Positions 48,419-61,048 of a DNA stretch of 64,000 bases are shown here, piece after piece. Numbering within the stretch: position 1 is the first letter of the stretch; the number at the start of each line of letters is the position of its first letter. The notes under the pieces were generated by a model. The model was not told the origin of the DNA and did no database searches. It saw only the letters and a program-made list of their open reading frames with translations. The stretch is from Polyporus tsugae. Lineage: Eukaryota; Basidiomycota; Agaricomycetes; Polyporales; Polyporaceae. Where the stretch lies: contig JAHRBS010000009.1 of assembly GCA_024305745.1 (NCBI GenBank), forward strand, positions 992,001 through 1,056,000. The letters run 5' to 3'. Both the position numbers and the translations under genes were made by a program.

Positions 48419-51400
48419 ATGACGTCCTGGGCTGACGACTCGGACTCGGACTCGCCTCTGTCCACCACCACCGTCAGCCTCCCCCCGCACCCATCTTTCC
48501 CCTCAATCTTCCCCGCACCGTCCACCACGGCTACCCCATCCCCTACAGACGACGCCCCTCAACCGACACCCATGTCGGAGGTCAAGCGCGACGTCCGCAA
48601 CCCCCTCCTCTTCGAGTGCGCCTGGGAGGTCGCCAACAAGGTCGGCGGTATCTACACCGTCATCAAGACCAAAGTCCCCGTCACCGTCTCGGAATATGGC
48701 GATCGCTACACCCTCATCGGCCCTCTTTCCTACAAGACCGCCCCAATGGAGGTCGAGGCTCAGGATCCTACCGACCCCCACCTCGCTGCCACCCTCGACA
48801 ACATGCGCGCAGCGGGTGTCAAGATACTTTATGGCCGTTGGCTCATCGAGGGCGCCCCAAACGTCCTTCTCTTCGACACTGGAAGCCAGTACTCTCGTCT
48901 CGACGAGTGGAAGGCCGACCTCTGGAACCTCGCAGGCATCCCCACTCCCCCAAACGACCACGAGACAAACGAAACCATCGTCTTCGGTTACATCGTCGCT
49001 TGGTTTCTCGGAGAGGTGCGTCATCTCCCTCCACCCTCTTGAAATTCATTTTTCTAGACCCTCCGGTCGAGATCTCCCCCCATTCGCCATTCCTTCTATC
49101 TGAGAGTCCCCACACTGCGTCCGTCTCACCTCTGGGCGAACACGACGCCCCTCCCTCCGTCACCTCACTCGCCCCGCGCGAACATTCGCATCTCACATCC
49201 GTCTTTCCTTTCGCCATCGTAAACCATCGCGTCACCGGGCCACCTACGCTCGGACCTTGCATCTGTCCCACTTCTTAGCGCGCCTCGCGTTCCCACAACC
49301 TCACCACCCTCTGTCCCCGAATGGTGACGGCGACTTGGTTCATGACCCCATTTCTCCCCAGTGTCTCAGGGGGTCGACAAGGACCGCCCGATCACTTCCT
49401 TTTGCTCACTGCTGTCCACTTGAGTGCCCCACGTGAACTCCCAGCGAGTTCTCCCGCCCTGTCGCGATCAATGAGGTGAACCTTGTGCGCGCACCGCCGC
49501 AATATTGAACGAATTCCATGCATTTTTCCCACTTTGCCTGATACGCGCTTCTGACTTTGATTGATTCACATTTTTTTGGCATCCGCAGTACGTCGCGCGC
49601 CAGCTCGACAAGGCCATCATCGCACACTTCCACGAGTGGCAGGCCGGCCTTGCAATCCCACTCTGCCGCAAGCGCCACATCGACGTCACCACCGTCTTCA
49701 CCACCCACGCTACCCTCCTCGGGCGATACCTCTGCGCTGGTTCAGTCGACTTTTACAACAACCTCCAGTACTTCGATGTCGATCACGAGGCTGGAAAACG
49801 TGGAATCTACCACAGATATTGCATCGAGCGCTCCTCCGCGCACTGCGCCGATGTCTTCACCACCGTTTCGCACATCACAGCGTATGAAAGCGAACACTTA
49901 CTCAAGCGGAAGCCCGATGGCGTCCTGCCCAACGGTCTCAATGTCGTCAAGTTCCAGGCCATGCACGAGTTCCAGAACCTGCACTCCACGGCCAAGGCGA
50001 AAATTCACGACTTCGTTCGTGGACACTTCTATGGCCACTACGATTTTGATCTGGAGAACACTCTCTACATGTTCACCGCTGGTCGCTATGAGTACCGTAA
50101 CAAAGGTGTGGACATGTTCATCGAGTCGCTAGCCCGTAAGTACTGTTGAACTTTGTCGATCCGCTCTTACCTCAGCTAATGTCCATGTAGGTTTGAACTT
50201 CCGGCTGCAAAAGTCTGGATCCAAAGTGTCCGTTGTCGCGTTCATCATCATGCCCGCCGCCACCCACTCCTATACCGTTGATGCGCTCAAGGGCCAGGCT
50301 GTCACCAAGCAGCTCCGGGACACGGTCACAGAGATTCAGAATCGTATTGGTCAACGCCTCTTTGAACATGCTATGTGTTCTAACGGGTATGTTGAGCAAG
50401 ATACCACGCGTCTTCATGCTGACGTCTCTGGTACCATGCAGAGAGCACGCCACTCTTCCTACACCAGACGTTCTACTGTCAGATGAGGACAGGGTTTTGT
50501 TGAAACGTCGCATTTTTGCTCTCAAGCGCAACGCTCTCCCGCCCGTGACGACACACAATATGGCCGATGACCCCAACGATCCTATTCTCAACCAGATCCG
50601 ACGTGTTCAGCTGTTCAACAACTCAAGTGACCGTGTCAAGGTCGTCTTCCACCCTGACTTCCTGAACAGCAATAACCCTATCCTCGGCATGGACTACGAG
50701 GAGTTCGTCCGTGGATGCCACCTGGGCGTTTTCCCCTCGTACTACGAGCCTTGGGGCTACACTCCGGCGGAGTGCACAGTTGTAAGTTGAACTATCCTTG
50801 CTCCAGAATGGTCCTATAGGCTTAACATTGTGTTATCCAGATGGGAGTTCCCTCGATAACGACGAATCTCTCTGGCTTCGGCTGTTTCATGCAGGATCTC
50901 ATCGAACGTCCCCAAGATGAAGGTTGCTACATCATCGACCGTCGCTCCCAGTCCGTCGAGGACTCTGTCAACCAGCTTACGGACCACATGTTCTCCTTCT
51001 GCGGCAAAACTCGTAGGCAGCGCATCAACCAGCGTAACCGCGTTGAGCGCCTCTCACCCCTCCTCGATTGGAAGAATCTCGGCATCGAGTACTCGAAGGC
51101 GCGCCAGCTTGCGCTCCGTCGTGCGTACCCTGATGCGTTCTATGGGGTTGGCGGTGAGCCTGGTGAGGAGGATGACCTTGATTTCGGCATGGAACGGATG
51201 ACGTTGCCAATGAGCGTTCCGGCGAGCCCGCGGTACAAGATGTCCGGTATCGCAACTCCCGGCGACATTGGTACCATCACCGAGGAGGTATGCTCAATAC
51301 TTTGTGTGATGTCCTTTTACTGATCCATCTGTGCAGATGCAGGCTCTCAGCACCAGCGATTACCGTGGCTACCAGTGGCAAGCGTCGCAGGAAGAAGAAG

Positions 51401-51641
51401 AGGAGGGTTATCCCTTGTACGTCTGTTCCATTCGTCGTCTTCGTAAGTCGTGGTGACATCCGCCTCCTCCAGCCCGCTCGTCATGAAGGTTCGTTCTCGC
51501 GCGAACTCGGTCATGTCTGGTGCGAGCACACCGGGGGGCGGCCGCTCGAAGAGCTTAAGCGAGACAGACCTCCGCAAGGCGGATGCCGCGCTGAGCAACG
51601 TCGACTCGCAGACGAACGGCGTCAATGGGTCCCATCAATGA
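48419..51641 (+). CDS. GSY1: Glycogen (starch) synthase, GT3 family
   Basis: This cytosolic enzyme elongates glycogen with UDP-glucose. Seven exons (48419-49015, 49589-50135, 50191-50386, 50442-50781, 50841-51287, 51337-51416, 51473-51641) give 791 residues. The family N-terminus is [20 protein letters not shown], with [12 protein letters not shown]. Further motifs are [51 protein letters not shown] and [19 protein letters not shown]. The Arg-rich regulatory cluster [14 protein letters not shown] is present. The Ser-rich tail ([20 protein letters not shown]) looks like the inhibitory phosphorylation region. About 50 extra Ser/Pro-rich residues precede the conserved start, and Met51 ([10 protein letters not shown]) is an alternative start. 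The first intron (49016-49588) is 573 bp. Confidence 0.96.
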
Positions 51642-52458
51642 CGAGCTCCTCGTGCGTCCGACGTTGGGGAATCGGGGGTGGGATGCGATTTCGTCACGCC
51701 GTCTAGATCTGTAAGCTGTACATTATGTGAACACTCGCTGACAAGATTTCGAAACGATCTGATTGCATGTCAGGAAGAAGGGGATGGATGGATACGGGTC
51801 CGCGGGGAGGCTCCATATTTGGTTCATATCTCGCATTACATGTGTGTGTCTCAAATATATCGAAGGACCAATCTGTACCAAAAGCTGCATGTACATGTGC
51901 GTATACAATACGGTTACGGTGTCCCCCTTGGACAAGCGCACCTACGCAAGTTGGTCTTCCAGTCGACACCACCACGTTCAGCGTGTCTGCTCGTTTGCAG
52001 CCTTTGTCCATACCACAACTCACCGATCATCGATCATCTTTCGCCGGGACTTGCGCCTGTCTCCATCCCCTTCCACTTCGCTGAACGCTTGAGCGCTGAG
52101 CTCTACTTACGGTACTCAGTACTCAGTCTTCGATGGATATGTCGATAGCTGCGTGAGCCTGTTCTGTTCATGGTACAGTGTGAACATGCGACGGTGTATA
52201 TCATAACGATGGTAAGCGGCCAGTATAATGCGAGCAAGAGGATTATAAGTCCATGGGAGGGCGCGTAGTCTAGGACAGAAAGAGAACAGGGAAGTAAGTA
52301 CGTGAGGGTGGGCGGAAACAGACATGGGAGGAGTATGTGGAATGATGAGGAGGGGTAGTGAGGTAGCAACAACATGACAGTCGGCATCATGTTTGAAGCC
52401 GGGAGTGGTACTGGCGTCCATGTCGAGGGGGAAAGAGAGTGGGTGAGGGGGGGCAATG
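51642..52458. other. Convergent 3' intergenic region
   Basis: An 817 bp gap lies between the ends of GSY1 and TOA2. It has short overlapping open frames on both strands without motifs or splice support. It is longer than most convergent gaps in this window, but nothing identifiable is present. Confidence 0.5.
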
Positions 52459-53009
52459 TTACTTCTTGGTCGCATCGATCGCGTCTCCGTTCTTACAGGC
52501 AACGATCTTGATTTTTGGGGCGGACACCATCTCATTGGACTCCATCTTGAACGAGGGGGACTTGACTATGAACGTCCATACATCGTCGCAGAGCCGATAT
52601 GTGTGCAGGTGCCCCTGAACACGACGACGAGGAGCGAGAGGGAGGAAAGGAGAGGTCTGTGAAGCAAAGATATCTGCAGGGAGCTAAGGACATACTTTGA
52701 GGGTGGTCTTGGTCTTGACCTGCTTGACCATTATGTCTGCAAGCGACTTGTCGAACTGCAATGACGTCAACGACGTGGGCCGGCGGGTCGCGAAGGAAAC
52801 TTCAAAGACACTCACCTGCTGGAGAACCTTCATAGCTAACTGGGGGGTTATGGCACCGCTTGTGATAAGCTCGTCAAGGGAGTCGGTGAGAGCCATGCCG
52901 ATTCTGCATGGGCAGGAGAACAGTCTGAGTCAAGTGGGCCGGGTACGTCCTTGCCACGATGCGGTACTCACGAAGAGCCACGGTAAAACTCGTAGTAAGC
53001 AGAAGCCAT
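52459..53009 (-). CDS. TOA2: Transcription factor TFIIA small (gamma) subunit
   Basis: This general transcription factor subunit stabilises TBP on promoters. Four exons on the minus strand (53009-52972, 52903-52816, 52755-52696, 52614-52459) give 113 residues, the usual size. The N-terminal four-helix part reads [20 protein letters not shown], then [20 protein letters not shown] and [20 protein letters not shown]. The C-terminal beta-barrel part reads [18 protein letters not shown] and [19 protein letters not shown]. No residue of note is missing. It lies in tandem downstream of the LKR/SDH gene with a 257 bp gap. Confidence 0.96.
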
Positions 53010-53266
53010 GATTTGAAGGGGCTGGGATTGATGACAAGGAGGAAGAGAGTGGGCGTGGGGGGATACTCGTCAGGGTCAAGGACAAACAGCGGGCGTCTCC
53101 AGCCCCGTCCTCGCAGTCGAGAGGTTGGTTGCAGCCTGCGTCTTTTTGCACACCACGCCTTTAGGTCGGCCATGTATCTAGATAAATAGCCATCTTTCAC
53201 CGATCCGTATGCGTACTTAACAATTGTAATCCAAGTCCATGCTCGTAAAAGGTCCATTCAAACCCC

Positions 53267-56200
53267 TTAAACCATCTCCTGCATCATTCTCCACCTCCGG
53301 CGTAAGCTCTCCTCCACATTCAGCCCAAACGCACTCCGCGAAGTCGCCTTCCTCACGCTCTCCCTCATCCCCAACCCGACCTCCTCCAACCTCCTCAACA
53401 CATTGCCATACACCTCTTTACTCGTTGGACCCTGCACACCTCTTGCGCTCACGCCGCCGTCCAGGATCTGCAACGCGGCAAACGCGACAGGCAGACCGAC
53501 CGTCCGCGACATCGCCGAGGCGTCCTTGGTGCCGTACGCGACTAGCGAGGAAGTGTGGATCTCCTCGTCCGCCGACGGCGCGCTGAGCGGAACCTGGGAG
53601 CCCTTTGGACGGGTGACAATCTCGTGCGACAGGACGACGAGGTCACGCTCGTACGGCGCGTATCGAAGTTTATGGGCAAGCAAGGTAGCGAACAGGTCGA
53701 TGGGTGCCATGGGCTTGCTTGGCAATGGTGGCAGGGAGGAGTCGGAGCACTTGCCTAGAGCACGCTCCGACAATGACGACGGGATGATGGAGAGCCAGTG
53801 AAGGGCCTCTAAGACCGAGTCGCGCTGCTTCGGAGAGACGACCTCCTCCAAGGCCGACTTGAGAGAACGGGGGTCGTTCATGATGAGAGTACCCAGCTTC
53901 TGCTCTAGTGCCGCGCGGACAAGATATTTCCAGTCATGAGGGTTGATGGTTGTTGATGCTTCAAGTAAGCCAATGGCCTTGAGCGCATACATGAGATCCG
54001 CGAAACCTGGGTAACGCAGGGTTCCCCGGAAGATCGTACGAATACTCTCCAGAGGTTCAAGCCCATAGACATCTGCGTATGGCAAGCTGTTCCTGTTCGC
54101 AAGTCCTTCGAATTTGAGGGTGTTGGAAAGAGGAACGTCAGGAAAGTACGTGTGGAGCAGGTGGTCGCCGTCAATCTCGCATGCCTATCGAACAATAAGT
54201 TTGGCATGATCCACCTCAAAGGCATGGGCGTACCTCGCCATACAGCTTGAACAACGCTGAGTTTGAGGCGGCGGTAAGCACACCCTTCGGGCTCCAACTG
54301 AACTTGTACCCAAGCGGCACCTCGGCGTCCTCTGGAGCAGGTAGGCCACCACAGAAAGATGTGAACGACACGACCTCCTTTCCCTGCGCTCGCAATGTGT
54401 CAATAAAAGACATGGCAGAGCAGTGGTCGATGCCAGGGTCCAGTCCGATCTCGTTCATCAGCAGGACGTCCGCAGAGACAGCACTATTTGCCGAACATCA
54501 GTAGGGTAACCGTGTGAGACATATGGAGTGTCGTACCGATCATGCAGTTCGCGCATAGCAGGAGAGATATACGAAGCTGTGACGAGGTGTTTCCGATTAC
54601 GGATACACAATTCGGCAACGGAGGGATGGAAGGGGACGGGAAGAAGACTACGACAGTGCTCTTAGTCTTCCGCTCCCAAATTCGACTCGTGATTGTATGA
54701 ATGTGCGTACCTGATGACGACATCCGCCTCTACAACCAACTTCTCTACAACCTCCGCATTCCCCATATCCACGAGCACAGGCACCGCATTATCGTACGGC
54801 GCAGTCAAACGCTCGGCGTCGGCCAAAATGTTGCTCGCTGACGATGCGAGTCAGCCAGTTTCTAAAGTACGATGCAGTAAGGTTTGTATACCCACCAACC
54901 ACAAGACGCACATCGGACCGACTGCAAAGCTCTTGCACAGCGGGCGGCGCAACCATCCCGCTCCCGAGCATCAATACTTTCTTCTTCGTCTGCACTCCGG
55001 CTTTTTTCCCTTTTCCACCTTCCGAAGATGAGGAAACGCTATTCTTCCAAACACCCAAAGGCTTCCCCAACCACTCCCACTCCGGTTTCAATTCACCTCC
55101 GCTCGCCACCGTTGCCCGCTCGAGTGCCCCCTGAGTCAGCGTCGCCTCTTCGCTCGTAGCATCTTTGCCGGTATATGTCGAGAGTATAGACCGCAAGTAA
55201 GGAAGGAACTTTGCCGAGAAGTGTTGTGAGGCTTCAAGGGGCAGCGCGGTAGGGAGTATGTCCACCGCCATCATCGTAACTGACGGCAGGTGGGCGGGAA
55301 GCGCAGGGGGACGCGCGAGAGAGGTCGGAGAGCAGAGTGTCGTGTACTGAGATAGAAACTCCAGACCGCCCTAAACGAACGAGATCGTTGCTGTTAGAGT
55401 GGAAGTGTGGATAAAATAAAAATAGCGGTACATACGTTCACATCGCAGCTAATGTCCCCAACACACGCGAACCGACCCTTACCCAAGGTCTGCGCAATCT
55501 CGAGCGTCGTTGTCAACTGCTCGTTCGTCATCAGACGCGGGTACGTTGAGGCCCATCCTGCTCCGTGAAGGAGGAGGGATAGATAGGGTGCAATCTTGGT
55601 GTGGAACTCGGACGCATATTGGTCTGGGTGAGCGTAGTAGTGGGAACGCTCGAAAGCAAGACCGTCTTTCCGAACAAAGTAGTCTTTCGGGTGTGCATGG
55701 ACTATGTAGACCTACGTAAACAAAGACTTTAGCGTAACTAGATGAGTTGAGACCATGAGAAAGCATACCTTGTGCAAGTCTGTGTCTACAGGGCAGGCGC
55801 ATCTCGTCAGAATGTCTGCGCATACAGCCAGCTGAAGACGCCTTACTAGGATCTGTAACAACGTTCCGTAGTTGGTCCACATTAATGCGTTGAATGGGAA
55901 GGTCCTTGAGCAGGTCAAGGCATCCTTGTGCTACGTTCCCGTTACTGATGGCTTCACGCTCAGTATTCTGATCGAGTTTTTGCCTGCGATTGAAACATAC
56001 CCGGTGACACCAATCACCAAAGGTCCCAGGCTCTTTGGCGTACCGTCGGTCGCAATCTGTGCACCGACTACGTCGCGCAGCGTCTTGCGGATGGACGCTA
56101 ATGAGGGGTGAGTATGAGGACGTGGGGTCCACTGACCACCGAGACCTCGTGTCAGACCTGAAGTCATTTGCAAAGGACAGAAGATAATGGGCTCACTAAG

Positions 56201-57119
56201 AGTGGACTCGCGACTCCGAGCTCCAAATGGGCGCGAGACATGGCGACGAGAGATTCGAGTGCGCCCGCAACTGCATTCAGAGGGAAGGCGGGTCAGCTTG
56301 TCTGACGCGGAGACGAGGAGAACATGAAGAAGGCTTCACTGTTAAGTGAATTGCATGCCCAGAGAGGTGTGTTCATTCCTTAGGGTTCTACCACCTAGAG
56401 GAGGCTATTGGAGTCCAGACGCTGTGCGGTCGGATGTCGGACAGAAGGAGCGGTGAGAGCACTCACCACCAGCAAACCACCCGAAGCCAACAGTGCGCTT
56501 GTCATCCTCTCCGGTCAAAAGCTCGTAATCAATCAATCTCGGGAGTAAGGTGCCCGCTTGGACGGCCTGCGGGCTCTCGGATGCGAGGAACTTGGCGAGG
56601 AGTTCCATATTATACAGCTGCCCCTTGACGGTGTGGGAGAACATGACATGGGTGCGGGGCACTAGGTTGGAGAGATCGGGTAGGAGGGAACCCGGGGCGG
56701 GGAGGGGATCTGTCAAGACCTCGGGCAAAGGGGTCTCCTTGATGCCGACAATGACATGGGCGGGCTGGAGGGTGGGATGGAGCTTTGCGCCAGCCTGCAG
56801 ACATGATATGGATACCGAACAGACGAGAGGTTTGTGGGAGAGGTCAGGAGGGTATTGAGGTTTGGGAGAAGGGTAGGGGGAGACGGACCCTTATGAAGTC
56901 ATTGGCGGTAAAGACACGCCTGTCACAGGGCTGGACGAGGACGTCCACTCCGTGCTTGTGGACAAGGTCATGGACGGCGTCGGGGGTGAGGGGGCACCTC
57001 CTCTCCCATATGCGAGCGGGATCCTCTCTGCGGATGCCTACGGTCAACTTCTTGGGGGAGGTGTTGGCGTATGGGCGACGGAGGTGGAGTGCATGTGGAG
57101 AGCGTCGGAGGACGGTCAT
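53267..57119 (-). CDS. Bifunctional lysine-ketoglutarate reductase/saccharopine dehydrogenase (AASS-like)
   Basis: The fused enzyme converts lysine through saccharopine to aminoadipate semialdehyde, as animal AASS does. Twelve exons on the minus strand (57119-56889, 56794-56467, 56270-56197, 56131-56001, 55944-55847, 55785-55769, 55711-55436, 55370-54896, 54837-54711, 54647-54537, 54483-54234, 54184-53267) give 1011 residues. An Arg-rich N-terminus ([17 protein letters not shown]) looks like a mitochondrial presequence. The reductase half begins [20 protein letters not shown] and includes [17 protein letters not shown] and [16 protein letters not shown]. The dehydrogenase half begins near residue 512 with [19 protein letters not shown], followed by [19 protein letters not shown] and [20 protein letters not shown]. 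Exon six is only 17 bases. Budding yeast has two separate enzymes that work in the biosynthetic direction. The presequence suggests a catabolic role here, which is inference. Confidence 0.94.
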
Positions 57120-57721
57120 GGTATAGAGCGATAGTCGTGATCGTGTAGGCGGAGGAATATGTGCGAAATGGAATGGGAGGGAGGAGGGGTAGATAAAGTG
57201 CAATATTTATGTGGGGGAGGGTGCGGAGGAGGATCATGGCGGGCCTGGGGATGGATGAATTATGCATGATCCGAGCCGACGACTGGCACGGGGACGGGCG
57301 GCGACGACAGGCGACTGGGCTGGCGTCAGCGTTGGCGTTGGCTTCGGTGCCCCCCTCGGCACTCAAGCGCGCGGAGGAGATGATGCTCGCATCCTTGAAG
57401 GTGCTGGGGACGACGACGGACGGCCACAGTCACGATATAACTTATACTTACAAGTTGGTCGGTCACACGCGTAGCTATAAGTAACTTTATGTAACGAGTC
57501 GCTGCGCTCGAGTGATAGACGCCGATGGCGCGACCAAACACAGTGGACAAGGCGCTTAAGTGAAGTTATTTACCAGCGACCGACCTTAAGTAGTGGCCTT
57601 GACGATCACATCCGAGTCCGACACCATCGATACCGACCGCAAACAGCCCAAGGCGAAAGCGTAAAACATTCGTCTCAAGCACCCTTTTCCTACCATCGCA
57701 AAACCACGCCGCATACACCAT
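57120..57721. promoter_or_regulatory. Divergent promoter region of the LKR/SDH and Rua1-like genes
   Basis: Start codons are 602 bp apart on opposite strands. On the LKR/SDH side a TA-rich segment (around 57190-57210) could supply core promoter function. I see no repeated operator-like site. The regulatory role is inferred from layout. Confidence 0.45.
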
Positions 57722-59843
57722 ATGATGCCCTCGCCTTCCTCCGATCAACGCGCTCGCCTTCCTCCCCCTCCAGGAGACCACCGTCCGCACCAAGCCTTCT
57801 ATCGTCCCTCGGCCACGGGCAAAGGCGACGTCTTCTTGTTCTCCCCCGGCTTGTGCTCTCGTAACTCAAAAGAGTCCATCTCTCAATCCTCTCGTTCCTT
57901 CGACGCCCTCTCTTACACATACAGCCCTGCCAACGACCTCCATCCCGCACCCAAGTCTCACTCTCCTCCTTTCTTAGCCGCCCCTCAGTCTTCGCGCTCC
58001 CCTCTCTTTGTCGAAGCATATCTCTCTGGCCTCGAGCCTAAATCGATCGCACGCGACTCTCCAGGCACCCCCTTTCAACGACTCTTCAACTCGTCCCCTG
58101 CTGGCTACTGGCAAGACGACCACAACTCCCTTTCCCCCATTTCTCGCAACTCACCCGTTCCTGGCCACACCTCAAAGCACTCCACTGAAGATTCGGAGAC
58201 TGAAGGTACCGAATGCGAGTCCGGGAAAACGAAAACGAAAATCCAGTCTCTCCTCGAGTATGAAAAATCTCACTCAGTCCCGGACAGTCCCGTCCATCGC
58301 CCATCAACCCCGTCTTCCCTCTCCAGTCTTTCTTCCATCGCTTCCTCACCCTCCGCTCTCTTCTCTAATGAACCTCATCCCTCGTCTCAAACCTCATATG
58401 GACGAACCCCTTGCTTTTCTTCCCCTGGACAAACTGACGATGGTGCTCCCTCATCCCTCCTCTCATCCCTCGGTTCTCCAATAAAGCTCGCTGCTTCTCC
58501 CTCTTCCTTTGGTTCTCCTCGACCTTACAGTCAACGATACAGGCGAACCGTCCCATCCAATCGGTCTCTGGCTGCTGAAATCCTCATTCAACTTGGTCAA
58601 TCTCGAGGTAGATCCCGTCTTGTTGCTTCCTTGTCCTCTGTCAACACCCCCCGCTCGCCTGTTCCGGTAATCGACGTGGACTCTGATGACGAAAACTATG
58701 TGCCTTCGGGTGGGAAGAGCCGAAAGCGGGGCCGTCGCTCCTCCAAATCCAAGCCTACACACAAGCCGAGCTCCCCCAGCCCCGCCAACAGCAGGAAGCG
58801 TCACCGGCCCTCTGCCTCTGCTGCCGTCCCTGCCTCTTCATCTGCGCCCCAAGAACAGCCCGCAAATTCCCCTCAAGCTCACAACGATGACTCCGAGGAG
58901 ACCAAGCATCCGAATCAAGGGTATCCGAACAGGACGTTCCCGCTTCGGATCCCCATCCATAGCTTTTTCCCTCTCTTCTACAGGCGTTTCCCTGTCAGTT
59001 CAGCGGTCGATCCGGAGCTCACTGCGTATGCGCTTCCCTCTATTTTCCATGCGCATGTTGACATCGTTTGCCACGTTCTGTCTTGTACATCCCACTTATG
59101 TTGCAGGGCCAGCCGTATCGCCTTGCCGATTGTGTCAGAGGCGACACGTAACCAACCCAGGGATGCATTGGACTTGTACACTCCGCGGTTTGTCAAGGGC
59201 AAGGGCACATCCAAGGTGCGTCTATATCCGCACTATTCAGTCGATCTAGGACCACACAAATTCACAGGTTGGGCTGTGTCCGATTTGTTATGAGCCCGCC
59301 GCTCGCGGCGGCGAGGGCAAGAAGCTCTGGCTTTCCACGAAATTCTCCGCGTTCAAGTAGTATGTAGTGTTCCTTCCACCACATCCTCTCACCCTTCGCT
59401 CACCTTCCTCTCTCAGAGTACTCCATTCACGTCTCCAGCCTCACGACGACGCAGAACCCCGTCTCCGCAGCTACCACATGCAATACTATCACGGAATATC
59501 CGCTCCCAATGGCCGACCGTTCTCCCCGCCCACGGCCTTCCGGACCGTCGCACGGGTGAATCCATCCAGGCACGAGAAGACGCACATCATGGAGGGCAAG
59601 TGTCACAAGTGCAAGAAGTGGGTCGCTGTCGAGGGTGTCAAGGACGTGGAGGCCAAGGTCCGCGAGATCTTCTGGTGGAAGCACGCCGCGGGGTGCCACC
59701 AGGGCGACGTGCTCGAGGGGGAAAGCGACGTGTTCATCGAGGACGCCGTGTGGGCTGCTATTACTGGGGTTAGCGCGGAGATGCAAGTAGAGAGTGAGGA
59801 GGCTATGGAGGGAGACGGAGAAGGCGAGAGCGGGGAGGATTGA
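57722..59843 (+). CDS. Rua1-like transcription regulator with Cys/His-rich C-terminus
   Basis: Three exons (57722-59215, 59268-59356, 59471-59843) give 651 residues, or 624 if the stop-free 81 bp stretch 59026-59106 is an intron, which I favour because it splits an otherwise conserved region. The first 400 residues are Ser/Pro-rich and disordered, with a basic stretch (GGKSRKRGRRSSKSKPTHK) that may be a nuclear signal. The conserved C-terminus has FPLFYRRFPVSS, DALDLYTPRFVKGKG, VGLCPICYEPAARGG, FSAFNYHMQYYHGISAPNGR, then PFSPPTAFRTV and GKCHKCKKWVAV, ending WWKHAAGCHQGD. Its C-x2-C and H-x-H pairs suggest zinc binding. This matches the Rua1 C-terminal family named from the Ustilago regulator of ustilagic acid. 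The donor of intron two is ambiguous between 59357 and 59360. Target genes are unknown. Confidence 0.85.
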
Positions 59844-61048
59844 AGACTCGGAGCGGAGTTCGATTGGAATGCTCACTGGGACTTGTGCAGAGTGGTTGTC
59901 TTGTAAGGTGGTTGGTCGCGAAAGATGTACATGTGTGTTCAAGATGGGTCGAGATTTGTATTGTTGCCATTGTATTGTATCCGTTGTACTAATGCTGTTA
60001 TGTATCGTCCCTCCCCCGATTCTCTGCATGAAGCAACACTCAATACATCACAGGCTCCACGAGCATACAATAGACAGAGAGAGTAATGCGACCTGCGGTG
60101 ACGAGTCTTTGAAATTATTGTGTTGTGTTTTATAGACAAGTACAGCGCTTTGCATAATTGCGTGAAAACGACACGCAGGCGCTTATTGGCACGACCTTCC
60201 GAATTAGGCAGGGTCACGGTCACAACTGCGCGCATGAGTCCCCATATGGGCTGCATTACAGTGATTTGCAATGGGGAGGGGCAACGCCTGCGAGACACGT
60301 GATGTTTGTATGTATTTACTGTAGGACCGTAACGCCCAAGGGAGGTGGTCGTGACAATCGGCGCAACATTAAAACATATGATGGACTCGCGGGGTCTCGA
60401 AAAACAGACCAATGCACTAGAAATGTACTTAGGAATGATGTCTACAATTTGAATGTTTGTTGCATGCAGATCTCGCACGGCTTGCATATGAATTCAGCCC
60501 TAGATGAAGGAAAACAAACAAACAAAATTGTAGACATCATGAAGGCTAATTGCTCTAATTGATCGCGACCAAAATCAAGGTACTAGACTCAGACGACAAG
60601 TGGAAATGTTGCGCGCACTTTGACGCGTCGCGCGGCTGCGCGGGGAGCATGGATGCGCCACCATCGCGTTGAATCCCATCACGTGTACCATGTCGCGCGA
60701 GCTGCGATGCTCCTCCAGATGTGGACGCAGCCACTCCATTGTCAATTTTGCCCCGCCCCATCCCACCCCCGTCCCGCCGCTGCACTCGGAGGTGCTCATA
60801 TGAAGTCATCGAGCTCTGTATGTATTTTTCGTGGAATTTTAGCAAGTTTTCTGATTATACCCGCAATGTTTACTTGCCTTGCTTCAGTGACCGATTGCGG
60901 CAACTCTGCGGCCTCCAATCGACTTTGCTCGAGGGCCGTGGACAGTCCGTGATAACAGTACTATCCTCAGGTTAATGGAACACTACTTTCCAGTTGATAC
61001 CCCGCACACCGGAAACGTACCACAACACTACTACCTCGGGCTTGGAGA
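59844..61048. other. Intergenic before the transposase-like gene
   Basis: This 1.2 kb stretch is AT-richer than most of the window. It holds the 3' end of the Rua1-like gene and the upstream region of the transposase-like gene. If that gene belongs to a mobile element, one element end should lie here, but I could not identify an inverted repeat or target duplication because the other end is outside the window. Confidence 0.5.

Noticed and set aside
60575..61000. Possible terminal inverted repeat of the transposase-like element
   Set aside because: Several short palindromic words occur, but without the other end of the element no pairing can be shown.
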